From: Atriophallophorus winterbourni
Taxonomy: Eukaryota; Platyhelminthes; Trematoda; Plagiorchiida; Microphallidae
Reading direction: 5' to 3'
NCBI GenBank assembly: GCA_013407085.1
Contig: JACCGJ010010422.1
Coordinates: forward strand, 62,001 to 126,000
Length of the DNA: 64,000 nucleotides
This document shows, in pieces, positions 10,961 through 20,895 of the stretch (its first letter is position 1; each line of letters starts with the position of its first letter). A program made the position numbers and the translations under genes. The notes beneath the pieces were generated by a model, which had not been told where the DNA came from, did not search any database, and saw nothing but the letters and a program-made list of their open reading frames with translations.

Positions 10961-12640
10961 TCACAAACCACAAAAGATATTTGGAAAATCTTTTCGAAAC
11001 ACAAAAAAGCGTTTCTTTTTCATTTTTTCGTATTTGTTGAAATAAACTGATGAACAAAGTCTTCTCATTCGATTAACCATGCAACCTGCAATCACTCTCT
11101 CACCTTACGGTTATGAGATCTCTCCCATCTTCCATTAACAGTTACATACACCTATGTTGCTCACTACTCGATCCTGGTAGTGGCGGGTGTTTACAAGCAC
11201 ACCGAACGAATCTGGGCACTCGTTTCAACTTGGTCTACTATCGCACTGTGATACTGATACTGATACTGCTCAGGTATCAAAATCTGATTTGAACGTGTCT
11301 GCTGATTACAAGCGATCATGTTTTCTGTTACCATTCTATAAAACTATAGCATTCTCACGCTGAAGAAGTTTAACTTGGATTCAGAGAAGTGTGCTTTTGT
11401 CTAACTTCGTTTTGCATCAATTTTAAGGGTTTAAAAATCGTGAGAAAAGAGTTCATGTAGCCCCAAGCATCCTACACTTCCAGGAGTTTGACTAGATAAT
11501 AAATTAGACGATTGCTGTACATTTTTGAAGTGAAACATTGAATCATACTGATAGCCGAACGTTGTACTTCCTAATGCCGTAAAATGTTTTCCAGTAGAAA
11601 AGATAATTATAATAATGGTATATTCTTGTTGAACCATGGCATGGAATGCAAGATCAGGTTATCACAAAGAATACAGCAAAATGAAATGAGTTTAAATGAA
11701 TGGTGATATCTGTCAAATTCAGAAATCGTTTTTGCGTTTACAATTGGAACTATTAACAAACAACGGTAGGAAAATGTTCTGAAATATTACACAATAAAAA
11801 TATGTTCAGAACCAGTTAAAGAGTGAAAAAATGAGAACGTTTCCAGAAGTTGAGAGGGGAAATATATGGAGAAAATAAAGCGAATGATTAGATTGTTATG
11901 CAAAGAAAAATACTAAAGCCTTGTACGAAATATTCCAAATAAGCCGATGATCTCCGATTATAAGAAGGTCCGTCGGGAGATATATAATCCTTGAAAGCTC
12001 TGCATTGCTTGCACTAATCATTTAAAGTCTGCTATGACTACTATACATAAGTCCTCCACCGAATTTTAGAATCTAAATCAACTAAATCGTTATTAACAGT
12101 CACATAAATTTTGACAACTAGCACAGTCAAAATATGGATGTTTGAAATAATTCATTGAAGTTCCTAATTTTTGCAACCACATAAGGACATTCAATTTTTT
12201 TTGAAACAAGAACGTTATTATTAGGTTCGACAAATTTAACGTCATCTGCAAACATTTAGCAACGACAAGTATGCCAATTAATCGTTGAAGATCAGAAAAA
12301 GAAATGAGGATAGTACATAAACCTGTGGAATCCGGCTGGTTTCTTTTAAAACGTCAGATGTAGCAACGCCACCACCAACCTTGCGAGGCATTATCGTAGA
12401 AACTTCGTTGCGCAACCGGGGAGCTTGTCAAATATTCCTTTGATTGCACGATTCATCCTTATGTATCAGTGATTCATTCAATCAAATGTGTCGCTAAAGT
12501 ATACGTAAATACTTTATACCAATCGCATTCACCAAGCGTTATGTACTATCTATTTGTTAAACACAGATTCCGGATGCACGAACATTTATTTAAAAACCTT
12601 GGATCAATTTTATACTCTGTCAAACGTAGCTTCAGAGCTG
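10961..12640. other. Non-coding stretch, no gene recognised
   Basis: About 1.7 kb without a persuasive coding frame on either strand. A few copies of gatact/actgat make a short simple repeat near 11248-11272. Minus-strand 11431-11637 is open for 68 codons but shows no domain and no splice context. Confidence 0.5.
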
Positions 12641-13140
12641 ATTCCAGGAAAGCTTCTCCAATTCATTGCATAAGCTGTGTAATACAATTTATTAAACTGA
12701 TAATCTGTTAGTATGGTTTTGCGAATCAGTCTGTTGTATGAGCAACATGGATGTTTATTTAGCAGGAATTTAGAATCAAGATATTATGGTAAAAAAGCAA
12801 TAGCTTCGAATGTACCATTAGATGACAGCTATAAAACTACAGAGCATGCCATCGAAATTCTATTTAGGTATTTGGTTTGTGAGGGTTCTTTAGGGGTCAA
12901 TGTACAGGGTTGATAGTGAAGTGCTCTTTGATATAAGCACACTGTTACAATTAAAATCACAGATAGTAGGAGCGTTCTCACTATCATGTGATAGTGAATT
13001 CTTCAGAAAGCGAATACGCGACGAAAAGAAATGACGTCTAAAATCGAGTCTTAATTGCAGTATAACGAGGCGACTTGAATGACTCCGTGAATTCTTAGGG
13101 GAACTGACATTTTTTTCAAATAGCAAAGGTGATTTTCCTG
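12641..13140. repeat. First copy of a 500-bp tandem duplication
   Basis: Starts attccaggaaagcttctcca and matches 13141-13640 base for base over long stretches with scattered substitutions and small indels. The unit holds the end of a minus-strand CR1 ORF2 plus about 255 bases downstream of it. Divergence is visible but modest. Confidence 0.85.
12898..13137 (-). pseudogene. Duplicated CR1 ORF2 carboxyl end
   Basis: Minus-strand frame with KNSRSHSSRLVILQLRLD, then RRHFFSSRIRFLKNSLSHD and APTICDF, nearly identical to the end of the frame at 13398-13925. It lacks everything upstream because the duplication boundary cuts it at about 13137. Confidence 0.8.
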
Positions 13141-13640
13141 ATTCCAGGGAAGCTTCTCCAATTCATTGCATAAGCTGTGTAATACAATTTATTAAATTAA
13201 TAATCTGTTAATATGGTTTTGCGAATCAGTCTGTTGTATGAGCAACATGGATCTTTATTTAGCAGGAATTTAGAATCAAGATATTATGGTAAAAATAGCA
13301 ATCGCTTTACATGTACCATTGGATGACAGCTATAAAAATACACAGAATGCCATCGAAATTCTATTGAGGTTTTTGGTTTGAGTGGGTTCATATCGGGTCA
13401 ATATACAGGGTGGATAGTGGAATGCTCTATGTTATAAGTATCCAGTTTCGATTTGAAATCACAGATAGTAGGAGCAGTCACACTACCATGTGATAGTGAA
13501 TTCCACAGAAAGCGAATACGCACCGAAAAGAAATGTCGTCTACAATCGAGTCTTGATTGCGATATAATGAGACAACTTGAATGACTCCGTGAATTCTTAT
13601 CTGAACTGACATTTATCAAATCGCGGAGATGGTGATTTTC
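13141..13640. repeat. Second copy of the 500-bp tandem duplication
   Basis: Begins exactly 500 bases after the first copy. Its high-coordinate half runs on without a break into the CR1 coding remnant at 13640-14005, so this copy is the original context and 12641-13140 the added one. Confidence 0.85.
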
Positions 13641-14005
13641 CACCCGCAGTATTTTATATGTTAGCATAATGTCCAGCCCTAATCTTCTCTGTTTAAAATC
13701 GGTCAATCCAAGCATGGCCATTCGCTCTTGGTATGGGATGTGTTGCATCCCATCAACTAGTTTCGTATCTCGGTGGTAAATTTTACCCAGCAATTCAATA
13801 TATATATGCAACCACGGTGCCCAAACTGGGATCATGTATTCTATCAGTGGATTGATGTGAGTAATTATAATTCTGAGGCGCGTTTTAGGAGATAACCGCC
13901 CAAATATTTTCCTCGGCATACCCAAGATACCGCTTGCCCCGTTGAAGACTTTCAGGCAACGATTATTTGGTTTCAGGTTATTAGTATCCAGATTACAAGA
14001 TCCAT
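13398..14005 (-). mobile_element. CR1-type LINE remnant, thumb and carboxyl end
   Basis: The minus-strand frame 13398-13925 has GMPRKIFGRLSPKTRLRIII, NPLIEYMIPVWAPWL, KIYHRDTKLVDGM, YQERMAMLGLTDFKQRRLGLD and a terminal IRFLWNSLSHGS. This is the standard order of the CR1 region after the reverse-transcriptase palm. An upstream frame to 14005 adds NLKPNNRCLKVFNGASGI. The element is 5'-truncated; its 3' part is inside the tandem duplication. Confidence 0.85.
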
Positions 14006-14006
14006 C

Positions 14007-14369
14007 TTAGCGTTGTTCTAAGACGGCAAACGTAACTTCCACAACATTTTTTGCTGTTTTCACCGTTTCAGAATATTCATTATCTGTGTACTTGTGGTTT
14101 ATTAGTAGTCTAAATGCAAATTGCCATTTATACAGATAGGTTATTTGACTTCTGATTGGTTTCTTCGGGTAAACCGTGATATGATTTGCCATGTTAATTT
14201 TACCCCTTCCAATAACTTGCTCTGCAAATAGTCCGCCAACACTGTGATAATGATGAGCACTAACGATATCACTCAGATTTTTCAAGGAAGTAGGATAACT
14301 ACGTGGAATTGAATCACTTGCTGACAGATTTAGCTCGAGTTTCTGATACCCGCTATTCCATTCGAACAT
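14007..14369 (-). CDS. Unrecognised ORF, 120 codons
   Basis: An open minus-strand frame, open for about 13 further codons upstream of the ATG. I do not recognise the product. It is mixed in composition, not low complexity, with a basic middle (VYPKKPIRSQITYLYKWQF) and no clear membrane segment or signal peptide. It starts within a few bases of the 5' edge of the CR1 remnant at 14005, so it may be target DNA, an exon, or part of an unrecognised transposon. No consensus splice donor was seen at its end. Confidence 0.3.
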   Translation of the reverse strand: MFEWNSGYQKLELNLSASDSIPRSYPTSLKNLSDIVSAHHYHSVGGLFAEQVIGRGKINMANHITVYPKKPIRSQITYLYKWQFAFRLLINHKYTDNEYSETVKTAKNVVEVTFAVLEQR

Positions 14370-14825
14370 CGAAAAGGAATCAATGGTGCAAGTTGACGTT
14401 TATTAAATATGCATGTCAACCATAAGCATTCTCTAATGACCCCAATCGTGGTCTTCACCGTCCAAATTCCGCTGCAACACAATGCATGGCCTATTATAAT
14501 TTGGGCCTTATTGGCTTTGGTTACCGCGTCACCATTAGTATCATGGTTTATAACCGAGAATTACAAACCGGGAAAGCTGGATCGTGGCACATCCCTAACC
14601 AAAGGCCAACACTTTTTGAATTGGAGATCATATGACCGATGCTTGAATCCGAAGACTCTCCGTTCAATATCAGATATTATGTGAAGACAGGGTTTCAAAA
14701 CAATTTAACGGGCTGTGTTGTGATGAATATGCGCCAGCGAGTTTTGATTAGGGTAAACAATGCAGTTTTGTGTTGTTGAACTATTTATAAAATAAATTGA
14801 TAATATTTACTATATTTATAATCAA
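14370..14825. other. Spacer with a weak inverted repeat
   Basis: A plus-strand frame at 14409-14684 is open for 91 codons and has a hydrophobic stretch but no recognised domain. Just before the MULE remnant, ataaattgat (14792-14801) and its reverse complement (14821-14830) form 10-bp arms in very AT-rich DNA. They could be part of a transposon terminal structure or chance. Confidence 0.35.
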
Positions 14826-15505
14826 TTTATAACAGCCTATATTCGACGAATGGAAGCGGAGTTCAACGTCAATGGAAAGGCATGCGTGCTGCTGGACGGA
14901 ACGAACAAGATGACGCCATTCATCTATAGTACCCAAGAAGAGCTCGGTTTGTTTGATCGTTATTCTGATTTCATTCTCATCGATTATACATTCCGTTCCA
15001 ATCGTGAAAAATATTTTTTTGTATCAATTGATGATAGTAGATGGTTGCCGTTAAAGTCTTCCTGTAGCATTAGGCTCCATGTGAAGGGTAACAGCCGATG
15101 ATGTCCGGACCTTCCTGCTTACATTTGTTGAATTCATCGGTGGGTGTGATGCCTTGGGAGCCATTATGTCCGGTGGGGCACCTGCGATTACGAATGCTGT
15201 GGAAGACGTATTTCCACACGCTTCGCATCTGCTTTGCGGTGTGCACATACTTTGTGATGTCATTCATCGTAACCCCCCAACGGAGGCATTGAAATGGGTA
15301 GCAATGAGTAACAGGAGCTTGATGTGGTACGCTTTTGCCCTCATCAATGTGCATATAACGGAACAAGTAGTCTTTAGGTGCTTCAATGGGCAACATTGTT
15401 GAAACACCCGCATGTGGGCAAACGCTCGACGTTTTAAAGTAGCCACTTTCGGTATTAGGGACACCAATATGGTTGATGTGATGCATAAACTTTTAAAAAG
15501 TGTAC
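14826..15505 (+). pseudogene. MULE-type DNA transposase remnant
   Basis: Pieces in shifting frames match the MULE (Mutator-like) transposase catalytic core. FILIDYTFRSNREKYFFV (about 14970-15025) is the first block, with the catalytic Asp of the ILvDaTf motif. SGGAPAITNAVEDVFPHASH then HLLCGVHILCDV (about 15165-15262) is the second block and the C..H pair; the usual Asp of TDG is Ser-Gly here. FGIRDTNMVDVMHKLLKS (about 15449-15502) is the third block, with the catalytic Glu position read as Asp. A frameshift near 15095 and a stop near 15400 interrupt it. Terminal inverted repeats were not identified with confidence. It is a dead class II element, unlike all its LINE neighbours. Confidence 0.7.
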
Positions 15506-16127
15506 CGCCATAGTTGTAAGAAAGCAATTCGGAAGCCCATTCCGTTTCCTCAAACAAGTGCAGGTTATCTTATTTATCACCGCCAACGCTAAGTTGCTTC
15601 GGATAATCTCAGGCTGATTCACGTTCCCAACCACTAGGAACTGGATTCCGTATGTGATGTTCTCATGCCGTACGCTGTAGACGAAATCTTCGCCAACGTA
15701 ACTGATTTAACAGTTGCTTCAGTAGGCGCAGTTGAAATTATGGGGATTGTTTGAGACTCGAGTGTTTGGGGTGTGTGCTGCTTAAATAGGAAGAGCATAC
15801 GCCTCTTTTTCGTTGACCATGGTTTGTCATGTAGGCACATGCTTGCTGCTGCCTAGCTGATTAGCGTCACTCCCGGTTTCCCTTCGCTGGTGAAGAAGTA
15901 ATAATCATGCAATATCTGTGGACATTTTTCCTGTATTTTAACTCCATGTTTAATGGCTTTTTCAACGAATACTATATAGGAGTCACCATACCCTACAACC
16001 TAACTTGGGCCTATCTTCTCGATACTTTAATAAACAAAGTACATAGGCTTTCTTTTTATACGTTTCGTTTTTAGTCTATCGGTGTTAAGTCTACGTTAAC
16101 TTCATATTCTCTTGTATATTGCTTTTT
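15506..16127. other. No gene recognised; possible decayed tail of the MULE element
   Basis: Short frames only. The position fits the zinc-finger end of a MULE transposase but no motif can be read. Confidence 0.4.
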
Positions 16128-16451
16128 TCACGCAATTCTTTCAAAAGACTTGGTGTTGCTCAAGTGTTGCATCATGATCATTTCAAGATTAAGCTCTATT
16201 CCATATGAGTATATTGTTGAAAATATCTTGAAATAAAAATTCACTTGTTGCGATTGGCTCATAAATACCATCATCGATGACAATTCCAACATGCTGGATG
16301 AGAATCTCCTCAAAATTCGATCGTCATCGAAGACTCGTTTAAAACACATCGTACTACCTTCTAGAACCTCATCATATCGGAGGTCATTTATAACATTTGC
16401 TTCACGATACATTTGCCAAAGTGAACAGCTCATCGAACAATTACGGTCCAA
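16128..16451 (-). CDS. Unrecognised ORF, 107 codons, doubtful
   Basis: Open minus-strand frame with a Met-rich, mixed sequence and no domain, repeat or membrane segment that I recognise. It has no convincing neighbouring exon and may be open by chance. Confidence 0.15.
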   Translation of the reverse strand: MDRNCSMSCSLWQMYREANVINDLRYDEVLEGSTMCFKRVFDDDRILRRFSSSMLELSSMMVFMSQSQQVNFYFKIFSTIYSYGIELNLEMIMMQHLSNTKSFERIA

Positions 16452-17369
16452 TATACCTCGTTGATATCATGTGCGCTCTTTCTTCTAATATTATTTTACG
16501 TGTAACTTGTACGGTATTCGTTTATTAACACTATTCTGAAGCTGAAATTTCGAAAATTTGAGCATTAAAGTTTTGTCCTTATTAACAGAAAATCATTGAT
16601 GCGGGGCTGTAAACAACACATTACTTCGGTCATCCATAAGCGCATTGAGTGCTTGACCAGGAATCACTATGTGATTCTCTGTTTCAACACCGTTGTTCGT
16701 TCTACAAACCACATGTAACAGTGGCATTCAAGGATAACTTAGTTTACAAATTACCATCTGTTTCAGGGCGCAATGCACCTAATCTTACTGTCATCACCTG
16801 AAGACGGCAAACAGCTAGAAACCGGTAGTGGTGTGTAAGTGCAGGGGATGTGAGAAACACATTACTTTGGTCATAAAGCTATAATATTGAACGGCTAGCC
16901 ATATCACATTCGAGACAAACATAAATTGAATCTGTGTTCATTCGGTCAAATGCCAATTTCAATCAACATCATTAGCAACAACATCACAAAAATCGTTTCA
17001 AATACACTAGTATACAACCGGATTTCTCCGTGGTTATATTATAAGACATTCCGTTAATACGTCATATGATTCAGGACGGTCGTACAACATTATTCACTTT
17101 CACGAAAATAGTTTACTTTTCCTGCGTTGTTATTGGCAACCAGTATTTTTGGATCAAAATTCTATGCAATCACGACTGACTGCTTTGTGAGAAATCAGAT
17201 CGCAAACATTTGTTTTAATTATTACATTGAAATTAGAGTTTGTAGAGGTAATTTCAGCTATCTTAGTCACGTTTTGATGACCAAGCTCATATGTACGCTC
17301 GTATGATCAGAATGACAACCGCGACGCGATTTTATAAATTTGCAAAAGGAGTAAATGTGAAAAAAATAC
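16452..17369. other. Non-coding stretch
   Basis: No coding frame of interest. The phrase aacacattact(t/c)(t/c)ggtcat occurs twice (about 16612 and 16851), suggesting a short diverged repeat or duplicated segment. Nothing else was seen. Confidence 0.4.
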
Positions 17370-17800
17370 GTTGTAATGAATAAGTGAGAGCAATTTATAA
17401 CTAACGTTTCGCAGACACCGCAGCTTCATCAGTCCAAAGTGTCAGGACGAACAGAAATAAGCTGAAAGGTTCATTACCTGACCAACCGAAGTCGGTTAAG
17501 TACTGCACAGTCAATGGTGGATGCTGAGCCGTAAGATAGACAGTCGAAATCTAATAACACACTGACGCACCACCACCCCTACCAAGACTAAAACAACTCA
17601 GGGATTATAATCCCTGAGTTGTTTCAGTCTTGGTATGTGTGAATGACATGTGCTGACAGATTAGCTCGTAATGCGTAATCGGTGCGCACACAGTGGTCAC
17701 GCACGTTAATGAATATCTGCTGCAAAACCGAAAGCCAGATTGTGGAGATATCAGACCCATCCATTGACGGCATTCTTACCAGCCTTTGTTATCTCAACCG
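17370..17800 (+). repeat. PLE inverted terminal repeat, low-coordinate arm
   Basis: Reads like the reverse complement of 19085-19520: shared phrases include ttacctgaccaacc, ggttaagtactgcacagt, ctgacgcaccaccacccc, gcgtaatcggtgcgcacac and ttgtggagatatcag. It includes the last roughly 50 bases of the PLE coding region (antisense), so the far arm is a reversed copy of this 3' end. Contains a 54-nt palindrome that the other arm lacks. Confidence 0.85.
17581..17634. repeat. 54-nt near-perfect palindrome inside the PLE terminal repeat
   Basis: Pairing the ends inward to the centre at 17607/17608 matches 26 of 27 positions; only 17590/17625 mismatch. The arm contains aacaactcagggatt and its exact complement. 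As RNA this is a long hairpin with almost no loop; in DNA it could extrude a cruciform. Confidence 0.9.
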
Positions 17801-18110
17801 CCTTGTATAGTTTTATTCCCCGCATTATCACTTCTACGTTCTCACGATCGACGCTGTGACCTGTTTCCAGCACGTGTTCAGTTTGTGCTGAATCTCTGAT
17901 CAGTGATTGATATTCACTGGAATTGCGTGGCTGCTTACCGATTCGATTTTTGTGTTCACTTATCCTAGTACTGAGTTCTCTGGATGTTTGCCCGATTATA
18001 AATATATATATATATATACTTTAATATATTGATAGTATATATCTATATATATGTCCGAGCAAACCTTGCAGTTGATTTTATATACGCCATTCGTCACGTA
18101 GCCTGAAGGT
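17751..18110 (-). pseudogene. PLE GIY-YIG endonuclease domain with an inserted AT repeat
   Basis: Minus-strand frame reads GVYKINCKVCSD, then an insert of roughly 16-20 Ile/Tyr-rich residues coded by an AT microsatellite, then IIGQTSRELSTRISEHKNRI, and ends ...KNAVNGWV at a TGA (17751-17753). GVY and YIG-type blocks, the Arg of STRISEH, and the H..L..GH pair of the Penelope GIY-YIG nuclease are visible. A stop lies just upstream near 18130. In live PLEs this domain nicks target DNA. The insert keeps the frame. Confidence 0.8.
18001..18056. repeat. AT microsatellite within the GIY-YIG coding region
   Basis: Runs of (at)n interrupted by ctttaatatattgatag and ctat. It sits exactly between the codons for the Cys-rich part and the YIG part of the endonuclease. 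Confidence 0.9.
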
Positions 18111-18119
18111 GTGTTTATC

Positions 18120-19096
18120 CTTGAGATGCGTTAATAAGGGTCGGAGCGTTCAACCCTTTTTATAAGTTACTCGTATACCTGCGTTATCAAGATTCGACTT
18201 ATCCCCTCTGGCGCTTCCTTAAAGTAGGGTATAGAAACTGTTGCACGCCAAACTTTTTCCGTTTTGGGTGCTGGGTATTTAACCCGTTTCAGTTGGCTTT
18301 TAATTAGGCTTTTAGGACAAAAAAGATCACCAAGTCGACGACTAACTTCTTGATGGGCTCGCTTTTTATCGGTGGCATCTCTGCACAAGCGTTCAACTTT
18401 GTAGAACAGCGATTTCGAAACTGAATTAAATACTTTCAGGGGTGCGTTGATGAGTACCGCAAGACTGCATCTGTGTCAATTGGCTTACGATGGACCGTAG
18501 TGCTTATTTTCCCATTCTGCTTTCGCGCGAGACAGTCCAAGAATATAAGTGTCCATTCTGTCGACTCAAACGCCTTTGTAACTTGGATTTTGTGACAACT
18601 GTGTTTAGACAACTATGGAATGTTTCAAATCTGTCGCGTTTTATGATGACGAATGTATCGTCGACATAACGCCACCATATATTTGGCCTTAGCGCTTCAA
18701 TTTTCGGAGCTAACTCTTCCAAATGATCTTAGTACACATTCGCTAACGATGGGGAAATAGGTGAACCCATATTTAAATCTTCATTTTGCTTGTATAACTG
18801 TCCATTAAACAATAAGTTGTTCATATTTAGACAAATCCCTATACCGTTGACGATTTGCTGTACACTCAAGTTTGTACGATTTGCCAAGGTCGTGTCTGAA
18901 TTAAGTGCTTTTTTGTTAATTCTAGAGCGCTCGTGATCTTCACATTCGCGAACAATGCACGTACATCGAAGCTAACGGCCATCTCATCCTCGTCGAGCGT
19001 TTTGGTACTCGAGCGACGAAAGAAATCAAAAGAGTTCCTAATGAAGGAATTGGTTTTCCCGACTAGTGGTTTCAAGAAATACGCGAGATGCCTCAA
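18120..19096 (-). pseudogene. PLE reverse transcriptase remnant, 5'-truncated
   Basis: Minus-strand pieces: KTLDEDEMAVSFDVRALFAN (18866-19096) is motif A, with the catalytic Asp in SFDV. IWWRYVDDTFVI (18504-18722) is motif C with the YVDD pair. A Lys/Arg-rich thumb with VSIPYFKEAPEGISRIL (18167-18388) is the conserved PLE block before the linker. Frames change between pieces. The region upstream of motif A has been replaced by the inverted repeat arm. Confidence 0.85.
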
Positions 19097-19520
19097 TAAT
19101 TCGTGGTAAGAATGCAGTCAATAATGTGAATGGGGCTGATATCTCCACAATTCGACATCCGGTTCTGAATCGGCTAAACATTAACGTGCGTGACCTCTAG
19201 TGTGCGCACCGATTACGCATTCCGAGCAAATCTGGCAGCAGATGTCATTCACACATGCCAAGACTAAATCAACTCAGGGATTATACCGTCCGTAGGGGTG
19301 GTGGTGCGTCAGTTGATATTGATCGCGACTGTCTATCTTAACGAGCGCAGCACCCACCATGGACTGTGCAGTACTTAACCGGCTTAGGTTGGTCAGGTAA
19401 ATGAAATTGAAGCTTCATTTTTGTTCGTACTGACACCCTTGGACTGACGAAGCTTCTGAGTCTACGAAACGTTACCAATAAACTGCTCTCACTGATTCTT
19501 TGCAAACTTCTTTTTTTCAT
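19085..19520 (-). repeat. PLE inverted terminal repeat, high-coordinate arm
   Basis: Reversed copy of 17370-17800, placed directly against the 5'-truncated reverse-transcriptase frame. Ends near gtttcgtagactc... reversed, with the plus-strand tail acgaaacgttaccaataaac, which also occurs as a solo fragment at about 28184-28242. Confidence 0.85.
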
Positions 19521-19584
19521 GATTGTGATTCCCCGATCTGTCACGAACATTTTCCATAACATTGGGGTAAGTGTCAAATGGAAA

Positions 19585-20895
19585 GTAGTCTTATGCTATA
19601 TGTGCTCTACACTACACACTTATTGTGATAAAGTTATGACTAAAGAGGCAGTTGTCTTCATTAATAATGCTGAACATTCAGGTGTCTGTTATGTGTGCAG
19701 CGTCTGTAGAAGTAAGACGTTAAACAGCGCTCAGTCCAATGTATTACAATCAGGAAACCTATAAGATCGAATCAAATACTTAGAGAACTGTTCTCAAAAA
19801 TTCGAGGAAACATTGCAGTCTATAGTAAAGGCCCACAATAATTCACACAAAGTAACACCAAACTAAATCCAACGCTACATCCATTACCTCCACAAGATGC
19901 TCTGCTTCGTAAAGAGAATTTGCGGGGGTTGAACAGCTGAGTGATAGAAACGCTAGCTGCGACTCAGATGTTAGTCAGTTTAAAACGTCGAAATGTCGTC
20001 TACTGACTGTCCATCAGCAGAATTCCTCCTCCAAAAATAATATTGAAATAAAAACAAATATGAAGAATCATAGTGTAACTTGCACCAATGTGCCGGAGAC
20101 ATCGAGGACACTTTTTCTCAAATAGATGAACTCAAGAACATTGAACAATGGTACCAGCTGTGTTTAATAATGGGTATGAGTTCGATAAGGGCTAATTGAA
20201 TAACCCGCCTAAGTCGGCACCATAATTCTCCTCATCTTGACGAAAAAGATATGGAAGACGATCTTCTAAACTCTTGCTTGCTGCGTACATGTTCACAGAC
20301 TAAATGTCGTATACTTGCTGATATTCCATGGTGGGAGAGAAAAGTCAATTTAAATAATGGGGATAAATCTGACAAACGCAGTGTGGTTCTTCTTGGTGTT
20401 CCCGAACACATAATCACTGCTTCGGGTAGTGAAATACAGTACCAAGATTACAAACAGTGACTCAACGTTGCCAACAGCATCGGAGCTCACGAGTCAGTAG
20501 TGGTGGACAATTTTAGATTACCTCGGTCACCAAATTATAAATGTGACGGGCCAAACACTCTGAAAATAATATTTTTAACATTGCTATGATGGAATCAATT
20601 AGGGCCAACTGGAAAGCAAATCATAGGAATCTCCCGAAAAATGACAGTATGAGTGACCCCAGACTTTCTACGCCGAACCCGCTTAATGAACAACGGCTTC
20701 TACAATCAGACGAAACTCGGTTTATAAACACTACGGCAATACCAAAAAACGATCAATTTCGGACTCTTGAAGGGTCTGACAAAAAACGAGCTTTCAGCTC
20801 GATCACCGTATATGAAAACCACAATCAATTGCCCATAAAAGAACGCACAATTACTGGTAAACAAACTATCTGCAATCAAGGATCTCTGTAATCAG
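19585..20895 (+). pseudogene. ORF1 remnant of CR1 'C' with a zinc finger and a PWWER block
   Basis: The first frame (19519-19764) holds CYMCSTLHTYC and, about 30 residues later, CYVCSVCRSK, paired cysteines in a PHD-like arrangement. Further on, 20251-20460 carries RILADIPWWERKVN and KRSVVLLGVPE. The same block occurs in CR1 'G' (PWWERVRKD ... RSIILLGVPE), so it is a conserved ORF1 feature of this subfamily. The frame 20586-20891 continues with a polar, low-complexity region. Several frames are needed to read it. Confidence 0.6.

Larger units (their letters stand above)
17370..19520 (-). mobile_element. Penelope-like element (PLE) with inverted terminal repeats
   Basis: A minus-strand coding region with PLE reverse-transcriptase motifs followed by a GIY-YIG endonuclease, flanked by about 400-bp terminal sequences that are inverted copies of each other. 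The order RT then GIY-YIG on one strand is diagnostic of PLEs. Terminal repeats in direct or inverted order, often with 5' truncation, are known for Penelope elements. The coding part is 5'-truncated: the fingers region is absent and the first recognisable block is motif A. Confidence 0.85.

Noticed and set aside
17400..17450. Hammerhead ribozyme in the large PLE's terminal arms
   Set aside because: CTGATGA (or CTGACGA in the other arm) and GAAAC boxes are present, but stem I does not pair next to the box and stem II is at most two base pairs, so the fold fails here.
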